24,016 bases of DNA from Silene noctiflora (lineage: Eukaryota; Streptophyta; Magnoliopsida; Caryophyllales; Caryophyllaceae), in contig VHZZ01029766.1 of the NCBI GenBank assembly GCA_009801015.1, positions 1 to 24,016 on the forward strand, read 5' to 3'. Positions within the stretch are counted from its first letter, which is position 1. Every line of letters begins with the position of its first letter. The notes under the pieces are model-generated. The model was not told where the DNA came from and ran no database searches. It saw nothing but the letters and a program-made list of their open reading frames with translations. A program made the translations under genes and the position numbers. Positions 9,370-18,686 of the stretch are shown piece by piece.

Positions 9370-10556
9370 AGGGGGAAGCAGATACAGAAGAAGCAGCTTC
9401 TACAGATCGTGAAAAGGTACAGTGACAAGGATATTTATCTACCAAAGTAGTCCTGCTCTAATAATTCCAGGCTTGTCCTTTATTTGAATTCTACTTACTT
9501 ACTAGCATAGCTCGTTTCTACCATATAGATCTTCCTAAGGTTCTTCTTATCCCCAGGAATGCCTCTAAAAGTAGTTGGCTGCTCTTTCTTTACAGCTCTT
9601 AGTGTGAACCCTGCCATAGTTGATTGATATATTCCGACTCCTTAAACAAGTAGAGAAGTAGGGCAACTTAGCCCATATACTATAGTGATTTGAGATTCTG
9701 TTTCAAAAAAAAAGAAGTTTTGATTAATGCGGTGGGAGAAGTCACCCCGTATCTGAAGGGCTTTCTGCTTTCAATCGTTCGATTATGATCTTTAATTGAG
9801 GGTATTTATATTTAAGCAAAAGTAACTCAAAACTGACCTAATGCGATAGTCAAACGAAGCCCAATGGTATTATGAAATGATAGGAAATGCAGGCTATTCT
9901 AACTGTCAAAAGATAAAATCCTATCTTGAAATCAGTGGCTCCTTCTCCTATCCGTACGTAACAAGAGAGGCGGATCTTACTGAAACTATAAAATAACAAT
10001 AAAAATAGGAATTGGCTCTGAAAGACTTTAAAGACGAAGGGGATTGCGCGCCTTTGTTACCTATCTTAATAAGGCTCGCTCAATTTTCTTTTCCTTCTTA
10101 ACTGAAGAGTAGAGGTGGGGATAACCATCAAAGAAAATCAAACCAAGCTAGCTGCCGAGATGGATAATCCATTTACTATGATATCTAGGAATTCCGTTGA
10201 ACCTATCAGGGGACGTATGATCTCTCCTTGTCAATCGGAAGAAGTCTTGTCATATCTCATCGACTTTTGTATTTGATTCTATCTTCTACTAGCGTAATTT
10301 TTTTACCCTACTCTATACAGGTTGGTACCGTGCCTCTTTCATAGGTTTTTTATTTGCGTAACGTGGGTCTGGACGAGCAGTTAAGGCTTTTTCTTCGTCA
10401 CCGAATGTTTTTTTGGCTTGTATTCATAGAAATAGGTTATCTATGTCTTCTATAGTAGAGTGGTAATAGCTGGAAGAGCTTCTCTAGGGAGTACCACTTA
10501 ATAGAGTTGGCTATTTGGTTTTTGAGGGAAGACCCCTTTACTAACAAGCCCTCATT

Positions 10557-10568
10557 AAAAGCGCTTTT
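10557..10568. other. Perfect 12-bp palindrome
   Basis: AAAAGCGCTTTT is a perfect palindrome, followed at 10569-10582 by CCCTGAAAAAGGGGG, which can form a short second stem. Together they make a compact structured spot. No flanking gene shows a transcription-end role. Confidence 0.45.
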
Positions 10569-10925
10569 CCCTGAAAAAGGGGGTTTCGATGGCCCAATCT
10601 GGCCGACTTCTAACCCATGGTTCGGGGAGATGAAAGATGCGTAAGCGTAAGCAGGCTCACATATATTCTACAAGTGATAGAGGTTTGGAAGAGAGCGTAT
10701 GTGAGAATTTAAAACCTTCATTGAATTTAATAGTAATTGACCCTTAACACAAGTCATTTAAGACAAGTGTAATTCCGAGCTAAACCGGTACTCTCGGGGC
10801 AAGTCAGGCAAGAGGATCTATCTCTCACCTAATCGGGCAGGACTTTTCCTTGATTAAGGAACTGGTTCAAACCACTTTCTCAGGTCGAGCTTTCCCTAGA
10901 ACTAACTATATCATATTCTCCTAGC

Positions 10926-10952
10926 GTGCCCCTTTAGTATACTTCAGGGCAC
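10926..10952 (+). other. Hairpin, 6-bp stem GTGCCC/GGGCAC
   Basis: GTGCCC (10926-10931) pairs with GGGCAC (10947-10952) around a 15-nt loop that contains a GTATAC palindrome. Two more GC pairs can form outside a two-base bulge. It is structurally plausible as an RNA hairpin with no gene beside it. Confidence 0.35.
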
Positions 10953-11191
10953 ACGCACTATTTAACGCATGCATGTGAGTAACAGCATCTGCCTCAGAGC
11001 ATGCTGCCCATTAAGTTTCGTGTAGCTCGTCACTCCTAAAGAAGGGATATATTTATGAGAAGTCAAAATTAAAGCTTAACTGAAGAATGGATGAAATGTG
11101 CCAGGGGGGTTCACTTGGACACCTTACCGAGACGACACCCTATAGTAAGAATATAACTTTCGTAAAATTCAAAATTCCTGCGTAAGGTTGG

Positions 11192-11461
11192 TTGCCAGCG
11201 CATAGAAAAAGGGTTAAACGCCCTACCCCCTTCTTATTTGAAGAACCGGTTCCTTTAAGAAGCTTTTGTTATATACGAGGAGGAATCCAAGACACTCTCT
11301 TCTCTCCCTCCGAAAAAAAAATAATGCAATTGATGAGGATGGCATTCAATCAAAGTGGTATACTCATGTTTTACGTTGCCATCAAGAAGATATTCTCAAA
11401 ACTGCAAGTGGCTGTCGACGATTTGAACACCAATCAAGAGCTACATATTAATAAATGGTAA
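11192..11461 (+). CDS. Unidentified 89-codon frame (TTG start; 45 codons from ATG)
   Basis: The product is basic at the N-terminus (HRKRVKRPTPFLFEEPVP) and amphipathic later (MQLMRMAFNQSGILMFYVAI, then KIFSKLQVAVDDLN). The frame opens with TTG. The first ATG is at 11324, leaving 45 codons. A second plus frame (11266-11451) is open over the same bases, which lowers confidence. No domain is recognised. Confidence 0.14.
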   Translation: MPAHRKRVKRPTPFLFEEPVPLRSFCYIRGGIQDTLFSPSEKKIMQLMRMAFNQSGILMFYVAIKKIFSKLQVAVDDLNTNQELHINKW

Positions 11462-12406
11462 ATCGGAGGATGAGCCCGAACCGCGCAAGTGAATCACAAG
11501 GAATTTGACTTTATAAAGTGCTTTGACTAAGAAAAAAGAAAAGGCTTATTCGTGGAAACTAGGAGCAAGAGAAAAAGAAGTTGACGAAGTCAATCTATAC
11601 GTAAGGAAGCTCGGATTGGGCACTTTTTTTTTCTAAAACTACGCTGAACTAGGTAAGCTCTTACACAGGCTATCTTTGACAAAGAGGGACCCTCTCTAGT
11701 GTAGTCACTTAACATTCAGAATACAAGGGAAGGTAGTTTACCTACATATTCTAACTAGGTTCACTAATTCTAAGCCCAAGCATCATTCACGAGAAATCCT
11801 AGTTTTGAGGTTGACTATGGTATGAGCTCAAGAAGATATTATTAGAACGGCTAGAAAAGAATGTCTGTTTGTCCATATCATCTCAGTAAAGTACTTAAGC
11901 AGCGGAATTCTTTTTTTATTTAAATAAAAGGGAACGAGTCCCGTTCATCTGTCAACCCAATCACACTTAGAAAGCTCGTTTCAAGGCCCAAAGGTCAAGG
12001 GGCAAGTCCCAACGTAACCTCACACATGCAGGAATCTCAGTCCGTAGTCACATGAAGGAAGTCTTCAGACTAGCCATTCCTTACGCGGAAACGAGTCCTT
12101 TTCATTTAGTAATAGTTATAACATTTGTAAGGGTCGTCGGCCCCGAGAGGGGGCTTCGTTCTTGGCTTTAGACTATATTTCTTCCTATAAGAAAAAGTGA
12201 GATATTCGACCTACCAACGCATGCGACTACGTATTCTATGTTCACTCAGCCGTGCCATTCCTATGCTTCTCTTTGTAGGTGCAGGGAATCTTCGCCTGTT
12301 CAAGGAGCATTCGAAGGGAAAAGCTAACTTCCTGGTCCATCAAGCAAGAGGGAAAGGCGAAACCAGTCCGCTCTATTCAATCTCGGAATCTACCTTATAA
12401 TAGTTC
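11462..12406. other. Gene-free stretch
   Basis: No gene is recognised. A 67-codon plus frame (12197-12400) does not begin with ATG and has no motif. A 5-bp GC hairpin (GCCCC/GGGGC, 12140-12154) lies here. Confidence 0.5.
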
Positions 12407-12437
12407 AGGAATGAAAGACTCAACTGTAAGGAGAAGA
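12407..12437 (+). repeat. Dispersed 31-bp repeat, best copy
   Basis: The copy starts AGGAATGAAAGACTCAACTG and ends TAAGGAGAAGA. The minus strand at 18907-18937 matches 27 of 31 positions. Shorter copies are at 6708-6723 (16 bp exact), 1181-1194 minus (14 bp exact) and about 15847-15876 minus (12 bp exact, then looser). It sits 5 bp before a small ATG frame at 12443. Confidence 0.65.
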
Positions 12438-12442
12438 ATGAG

Positions 12443-12577
12443 ATGGCTCGAGCGTTAGTTAAGAGGAGACGAGCTCACTCGATAGCTAGCGTAAGTCGTA
12501 GGAAGAGCCCATATCTCACCCAAGACTCTTCTATAGTGGACATACTGGACGTCCTACTGGGTAAATCTAAGTCATAA
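12443..12577 (+). CDS. Small basic 44-codon frame after the dispersed repeat
   Basis: The ATG frame reads MARALVKRRRAHSIASVSRR, then KSPYLTQDSSIVDILDVLLG, and stops. The N-terminal half is very basic with an RRR cluster and could mimic an organelle-targeted or RNA-binding peptide. The second half is acidic-hydrophobic. It is too short for family assignment. The same frame continues after the stop with further readable but stop-broken text to about 12715, so it may be one piece of a decayed sequence. Confidence 0.13.
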   Translation: MARALVKRRRAHSIASVSRRKSPYLTQDSSIVDILDVLLGKSKS

Positions 12578-12942
12578 GACCTATCAATAAGAACCATGCC
12601 AACGCCCCTATTTCATCAGAACGAGCCTCTGATGAGGAAGCAGAATCCTATTCTAATGGGTCTGTTCGTTCAAAGACCTTCATCCACTTACTGGCATAAC
12701 ATAATATGAATGAATCCCCCAACCTTGGAATATTCTGGGGGTTTGTGATCGAACATGTGGCAGAGAAATAAGCTTCTTTGCGTAATCCAGTTTCGTATCA
12801 ATAACGTTAAAAGCGAATCGCGTTAGGCCATGTGCGAGGGGGCAACCCTTAAGAAAGATTTTTTTATACATGAAGTCTTGGAGACTGGTATCGGATCGGA
12901 TGCTGCCTCGTTTTTTAACTATTTAACTATAGGAAGGCTGCG

Positions 12943-12968
12943 CCCCTCTTCATGATATGCCGGAGGGG
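12943..12968 (+). other. Hairpin, 6-bp stem CCCCTC/GAGGGG
   Basis: CCCCTC (12943-12948) pairs with GAGGGG (12963-12968) around a 14-nt loop. No adjacent gene is recognised. Confidence 0.35.
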
Positions 12969-13562
12969 TATACATCAAGTACGCTTGCTCGATAAGCCGT
13001 ATCACGACGAAGTATCCGTGAAATACGCTTCTTGTTTGCTTGAGGACAGGTAAGTTGGTACGAGAAATGAGCGGGTGAACGGAAGATCCTCAAATGTAAC
13101 TTTTAAACAAACCCCTTTTAAAGGTCTTTCCGTGCTTGCATCCAGGGAGAATTCTTGGTCGCATACCTGCCTGGTTTAATTAAAATATGAGGGCTCTTCT
13201 GGTTCATAAGATAAGTAGACGCGAAGCTCCTCTTTCCGCAAGGCGGGGTTAAAAGCGGGACCAAGCCCATCCTCATACTTCAGTTTAAGGAATGGTATTT
13301 AACCTCTCCTTGCTTGTATGTAATGTAATGCGAATAGCTTGGCTCCCCTCATAAAAGGAAAGGCTCTTTACTAGCTCGACTAAAGAGGACCGGACCGCTA
13401 GCCCTATACGCTACGGCTCTTCTTGGGACAACAGAGGTCGAATACCCCGATTTCCTATTAGTACTAAGAAAAGTATGAGGACGATGCCCCGCGCGCACCT
13501 TGGGTTGAACTTTCCCTTTTCTCAAATGTTCGTAGGAACTAAATTAAATACTGGGCTTTGGA
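12969..13562. other. Gene-free stretch
   Basis: No gene is recognised. It includes TTTACTAGCTCGACT at 13367-13381, an exact direct repeat of 22472-22486. Confidence 0.5.
13367..13381 (+). repeat. 15-bp direct repeat, partner at 22472-22486
   Basis: TTTACTAGCTCGACT is present in both places in the same orientation, about 9.1 kb apart. Flanks differ beyond a loose GAG or CTC word. Confidence 0.55.
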
Positions 13563-13868
13563 CTAATTATGGTAGTGGTTAGGCTGAGATCGTTTATCAC
13601 GAAACCAAGTCAGGGAGGGCAAGGAAATCTTATTAAGTGTACAGGTCAAGGTAGGATATAATGAATTGGACCATCCATCCTCAACCTCATCTACAAGTGT
13701 ATCTTTTACTGGTACTTCTATGTCTCTTTTGCTCGTCGAACAGGCTGATGTGTCCTCATATGACTTGTGGATTAGTTGAATCAAGTCTCTTTTCTGGCTC
13801 GAGGCGATAGCTTAGGTTGATTACAGGTAAAAAATCCAAGAGAATAAGCGTCAGCTGCAGTCGGGTAA

Positions 13869-14039
13869 ATTCCTCCGATCGAAGACAGGATCGTTGCTGA
13901 CGAAGAAGTTGTTTTAGCAGATCGTGGACATAAAGGAAAAGCAGTTATACCATTAATCTCAATAAATTGCTTATCCCGCGGCAGTAAGATCTTGTCCAAT
14001 TTACATATTATAGTAGAATCCGAACTCCCGGACATTTAG
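13869..14039 (+). pseudogene. 56-residue open frame resembling the acidic family
   Basis: This stop-to-stop frame without ATG reads IPPIEDRIVADEEVVLADRG, then HKGKAVIPL. It is preceded across a stop by SAAVG, as in the cores at 5.95 kb (minus) and 9.2 kb (plus), where AAVG is followed by ER or DR. The ADRG..GKAV part recalls VPDRG at 8.87 kb. The minus strand over 13563-13784 and 13781-14035 is also open and no more informative. The resemblance is short and may be coincidental. Confidence 0.18.
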
Positions 14040-14208
14040 ATCGAGGAAAATCCTTTTAAAAAAGTTTCATTTTTGGTAATTAATTTCGAGCCTAGAATGC
14101 GGCATATGATCAACTCTCAAGGTAAAACTTTTCGAACGAAGCCGAAGGTAAGAAAGAAAGAAGGTCGAAGCATTATTATTCACTTAACATTCTTCTCCCG
14201 TTCCGTAA

Positions 14209-14226
14209 CTACTATAATTATAGTAG
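14209..14226. other. Perfect 18-bp palindrome
   Basis: CTACTATAATTATAGTAG reads the same on both strands with no spacer. It could extrude as a cruciform or fold as a tight hairpin, and might act as a replication, recombination or processing site. Nothing nearby decides between these. Confidence 0.6.
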
Positions 14227-14858
14227 ATAACTTCGCTCACATTACTTGATACTGTAATTCCGATATTGTGCTCTGGTCGATACCGATACGTAGCAGCCCT
14301 ACTTTGAATTCGAAGACCCTTGGGGACGAGCACAAAAGTTTTTTTCAACTAAAGTGGTACCTCGCTCCGACGCCAAAGTGCAAAGTTCATATTAATATTA
14401 AATAAGGATGGTTAGGACTTTTATGTAGCTGAAAAGAGAATTGCCACCCTTTCTGAATCTGTAGCGGGTGCCCTTGACTTTCTTTCATTTGAAATTGAAA
14501 CTTCGCCAGCATCCTCTTTTTGTCTAGCAGGCAGGGTGGATTACCTCTGATTAACGAGCGAGGGCAGTCCTTTTCCAGTTCTCGTTAAAGGGTGATCTTA
14601 GGAAGCTGTTTTTCTCAGTTGAGGCTTTAGCTCTTACAGTAGTAGAGTACCTTTCCCGTCTTGCTAAAGAAGTTAACTTTGGATGTCCGTCTCAAATACA
14701 AATAGGGGGCAAGCTTCGTCCTTATGTAGCTTAAGCGGAAATTCCCGTGTCTCCTTCTTTTTTGGAAGCAAGGCCCATTCTAAAAAGAAGTCCGCATCAA
14801 CCTTAATTAAAAGAAAACGGTAAAGCAGTCCCTCTCTCTTGGTTTCTTTCACTGGCAA
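14227..14858. other. Gene-free stretch
   Basis: I see no gene or repeat above background. A 61-codon minus frame at 14673-14858 has no motif. Confidence 0.5.
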
Positions 14859-15107
14859 ATGCTCCTCTTTCAGATTTTATCTGGGAAAGTAACCTGGCCT
14901 CTTTTATCCTCTTCTAAAGAAAGCTATTATCACCTACTACGGGAGCTTTCTTTCTCTAATTGTAATGCCCGAACTAATGTGAATAGGAGAAGTAAAGTCC
15001 CATTCTCGCAAAAAGTAATTAAAGGATTAAGAAGATTCGAGGGATATGAAAAAAAACCAATCCCGGTACCTATCATAAGGAGAGATTATCTTTATGCCAG
15101 TTGTTAA
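14859..15107 (+). CDS. Unidentified basic 82-codon frame
   Basis: The product reads well: a short hydrophobic start (MLLFQILSGKVTWPLL), then LLRELSFSNCNARTNVNRRS, and a basic tail (KVIKGLRRFEGYEKKPIPVP, then IIRRDYLYASC). It resembles the style of ribosomal-protein or maturase fragments, but I can match it to none. No partner gene is adjacent; the frame after its stop is broken. A transferred or decayed fragment is possible. Confidence 0.2.
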   Translation: MLLFQILSGKVTWPLLSSSKESYYHLLRELSFSNCNARTNVNRRSKVPFSQKVIKGLRRFEGYEKKPIPVPIIRRDYLYASC

Positions 15108-15310
15108 GAGTCCCCTTTTTGAGTGCAAAGGTTGGTCGGCTAGGGCTAGATAGATTTGATTTTCTTTCTTACATTGTTACAGATTACATATCCCTCATAA
15201 AGGAGGGGGTTTAAAGTAAAAAAATTTATGGGATAAGATCTTCTTAAGTCTGATCGTCAGTGGCATTAGTGTAAAAGAGTCCAATCAAGGCTTCCGGGGG
15301 GCCGTATTAG

Positions 15311-15784
15311 GCAAATCCAGCATACATTGGGTTTATGAGATTCCATGCCTTTTTGTATAAGAATGGGATTTCTCTTAAAAATAGAAATTTGAAAATGTGA
15401 AAAGCAGTTTACCGCGTTTTGGCGAAGACAAGGGCTTTATCGAAAGAAAAATTAGACTTTCACGTTTTCAGACAAGCATGTTAAGGGGATGGCAGGATGA
15501 AGAATCCCCATAGATAGAAAGGAGCGAAAGAAATGACTTTTATTTTCGCGGGGGGAACGCGTTTGGATTACAATCTTGGGGTTTTGGCACCTTCTAAGAT
15601 AAGAAGGGTTACGATCGAAACGACTCTTCCGTCCCGGGTCAACTGCGAATGCCTTTTGCAAAAGCAGACTTGCGATGCGAGGATAGGAGCTCTCTCATTT
15701 TATTACAGTAAGAAATCCACGGGAAGTTATTCCTATTACTTAGATGGGAGACCTGCCGTTGTTATCCCGGTTTATAAGGTTTAG
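15311..15784 (+). pseudogene. Decayed protein-like frame with intact 83-codon 3' part
   Basis: One reading frame stays readable over about 157 codons. It gives ANPAYIGFMRFHAFLYKNGI, an LAKTRALSKEKLDFHVFRQA run, then an intact ATG-started part (15533-15784) with GGTRLDYNLGVLAP, cysteines in CECLLQKQTC, and YYLDGRPAVVIPVYKV at the end. In-frame stops occur at about 15398 (TGA), 15482 (TAA) and 15511 (TAG), all before the 83-codon part. C-to-U editing creates rather than removes stops, so the long version is probably not translated. The ATG at 15533 follows a GGAG-type purine run, of doubtful meaning in a plant organelle. No family is recognised. Confidence 0.22.
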
Positions 15785-18098
15785 GCTGGAACGCCACGAG
15801 CTACAGACATGCGTCTGCTGTGTCCTTAAAGTCAAGGATACGTGCTCTTTCTTCCTGTAACTAATCTTTCATTCCTATCACCACTTGTGGCTTGTAACTC
15901 TTGTATGTTCAACTAGTTTACTTTTGTATCGCTTTGAGATTTTCACTTGTTTGATTTGATTTACCGGGAGTAAAGTGATGACACGTGATATGCCCCTTTT
16001 CCTACTTAAATTCTTGCGTTAGAGCGGGCAGCTTATGAGACCAGTGAAGGGCAAACATCTAAGAAATCTTTTTTTTTTATTCTAAAGAGCCCACACTACA
16101 AGTGAGACACAGCTATCAATTTACCATGTCTAGTACCCTTCCTTCCTTTTTCTTCAAATTCATAAACCTCTTCTTTCAATCCAAGAAAAGCTTTCGACGT
16201 TGAAACGGTCTATTATAGGGAGACTCCAATGGGTCAACCCAAACTACCCTTCTGTAAACAGAACCTTTTGGCTCAATACCTACTAACTAAAAAGAGATTT
16301 CCAAGAGAGATAGATATGTAAAGAAGAAAAGAAAACTAAGGAATTCTACTCTTAAAAGAGTTTATCATTAATTATCCTACATTCAAAAAAGTTTTGTAAT
16401 ATCATATTTAGGACTTTGTCCCATTCCAACAGCTAACTCGCTACATACTTCCGTTCCGAAAAGTCACATGCCTCTGACCGAGATACCCTTTGAGGTGTAA
16501 TATAATCTTTTGGGCAAGGTCTTGTTAAGGCCCTATTATACTTATATACTCATACTTACGGAGACGTTTGAAATTAAATTCAATTCTGAGGAATTTGGCT
16601 TTCAAACAAATGTACAGGCTAGGCAAGAGTTTTAAGAAGTAGAAGCTAGGGTAGGGAAAGAAGCAGGTGAGCCGGCTGTTATACAGGGGAAAGGATTTTC
16701 TTTAAAGCTCGGCGATTTTTGACAAAAAGCGAGTTTTTTTCGTATGAATGCCATTTTATTTTGTAAAAGGTGACTAAAGGTAAAATTCCTCTCAAAAACT
16801 GGGTTGGCTGCTTTACTCATTAGACAGAATTTCATATCAGGATAGACGGTTCCTCCCATAAAAAGAGAAGTTTCAGGGGGCCCCACTCGTGCTAGAAGGG
16901 GCGAAAAATGCTTGAAAACAGGCGTTAATGGTGTATTACCTTCTTAAGACCTTTCCTGACCTGAAGGCTTCGATATACGCGTAAGTGGAAAAATGAATGG
17001 CTTTTTTACGTCCAATTCTATCAATGCTTACGTTTGGATCACTATTATAGTAATTCGCCCGGTCTATTCTAGAGGAGACTTCTCCTACTACCTTTTCAGG
17101 TCTTTAACTTCTACATACAAAGTATTCTACTAATTTGCGCCTAAATAGACTAATGCTCTAAGAACGGGTAACAGGTATAAGTAGGAAAAGGGAGCACTAA
17201 ACCTAAGAGAATACACTTCCACTATGATATTCTTAAGGTCGGGATGCCCGTGGAAGAACTTAGCTTATACGAAAGGATCCGCTGGTTATCGGTTACGCAA
17301 GGGGATTCACCCTACTTTATACCTTCATAAGGGAATGCCTCCTTAATTCATGCTCTGATTGAGATTGATACACGCACACCTTTACTTTACTTAAGATAAT
17401 ACTGGACCGAACAGTGGTTCCATCTATAGCCATCTCTAAAGAAACGGAAAAAAGTTATAGTTTGGTCTTAGTCTTCAAAGGGTATAGGGACTACCTTGAC
17501 TTGAATGTAACCAACAAACATTAATGTATGCCGAGGCTTTCTAATAAGATTGGGGAAAGCATAGAAGACTCGACCTACTACCCACCAGCATAGAAGTAGA
17601 AGAAAGATACGCGGCAGCGGTATTTGGCTTTCTATACGAATGTCGTAGTCTAAACTACCTATAACATTGCTGCTTATTCGTACTAAGTAGTTATGATGAT
17701 GATTCGCATCTCGAAAGAAATGCTATGATATTGATAAAGGATCTATCTCACTTTTTTATATTTTTAAAAGGAAGCGCCAAGCACTCTTCTTACTTTATGT
17801 TAATTACTAATGATCTACAGCTCTTAATTTAGGAACGACCCTTCTTACGATATTATTTCGAATCGGAGTCTAATTCACGTCATTTAGATACACATGACAG
17901 CAGATCTATAGCCGGAAATAGAATAAAAAGAACTCCTTTCTGAGAAAGATTGGGTAGGTCGAACCTGTACAACCCTAGCAATATAGAATCTAAATACAGG
18001 GGGAAGGAAAGACAATTACAGTATAGTAAGAAGTCAACCTCGATGACTAGAACGATTACAATTAAAGCTTAGGAGAGATCGGCCCCAGCTACAGAAAG
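15785..18098. other. Long gene-free stretch
   Basis: I recognise nothing across 2.3 kb apart from a weak minus-strand member of the dispersed repeat at about 15847-15876 and an 84-codon minus frame (16632-16886) with no motif. Stops are dense in all frames. Confidence 0.6.
15847..15876 (-). repeat. Dispersed short repeat, diverged copy
   Basis: The minus strand starts AGGAATGAAAGA exactly as the 12407 copy, then continues TTAGTTACAGGAAGAAAG, which keeps only a rough match to CTCAACTGTAAGGAGAAG. Confidence 0.35.
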
Positions 18099-18686
18099 TC
18101 AGGTTGATAGAAAAGGCCCAACTAAATTCATAACCAAAAGCGAGTCAATTTCCGCCCAATTGTCAATATGAAAAGAGACGGTGGCTGTATTGAATCTTTT
18201 ATTATGGGGCACCTTAGCCATAATCGGGAGCTGTTGCGTGTGTAACGAATGAAGTGCTTTAGGTGCGACTAAGCCTATAAGGAATCTTTGTCGGGGAACC
18301 CCTCGAAATACTAATTCTCTGCTCAAAGCACAGGAATTGCGCGATGAACCCTTAATTACCACTTTTGCGAGTTGGGGCAGAGGACAAGGAAGAGCTGCTT
18401 TGAATAAGCGGTTTCGAAGACTCAAGACCGAGGACAGCTAGCCGTTCTTTGAACCCGACCGGGGGCCTATGGAAAGGGAATTCATTTGACTCGAAAGGGG
18501 GGTTTCCAGATTCATTGCCCGTATGGGAGCAAGGACAAGGAGCGTAAGCGGTGGTATTATGAGCTTCTCTATTCTTACTAGCGTCTTCTTGACGAATGGG
18601 CGGAAATTAAATATATATTTTTTTTTCAAGAGAGCGTAGCAGCATTCATAAGAGTTAGAACGCCTTAGAATGCAAGCCAAGGACAT
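18099..18686 (-). pseudogene. Near-open minus-strand frame of about 190 codons with one stop
   Basis: An ATG at 18686 opens 82 codons: a basic start, KKKYIFNFRPFVKKTLVRIE at about 21-40, and a hydrophobic IIPPLTLLVLAPI segment at about 43-55. A single TAG (18440-18438) interrupts. The same frame then runs 112 more codons, including ALPCPLPQLAKVVIKGSSRN, LSRELVFRGVPRQRFLIGLV and a tail with SFHIDNWAEIDSLLVMNLVG. The plus strand over the same bases also reads partly protein-like (TKPIRNLCRGTPRNTNSLLK, then FASWGRGQGRAALNKRF) but with more stops, so strand is not certain. No known mitochondrial protein is recognised. It could be a decayed unassigned ORF or a transferred nuclear coding fragment. 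Confidence 0.25.

Larger units (their letters stand above)
8595..9430 (+). repeat. Purine-rich degenerate block, plus-strand counterpart of 5.1-6.5 kb
   Basis: The plus strand is rich in GAA, AAG, GCA and GAT words and reads as broken acidic or charged peptides in more than one frame. It includes the exact 15-mer AGCAGCTGTTGGTGA (9212-9226) and a GAAGCAGATACAGAAGAAGC run near 9374, related to the CAGCTGCTTC cores of the earlier block read from the other strand. Peptide-level resemblance is best between 8672-8929 here and minus 5230-5300 (both have an AFD..GSLLY spacing). Confidence 0.4.
9431..11191. other. Gene-free stretch with small hairpins
   Basis: No gene is recognised across 1.7 kb. 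No frame of 60 codons or more is apparent from 9431 to 11191. It holds a 12-bp palindrome (10557-10568) and a GC-rich hairpin (10926-10952). Confidence 0.6.
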
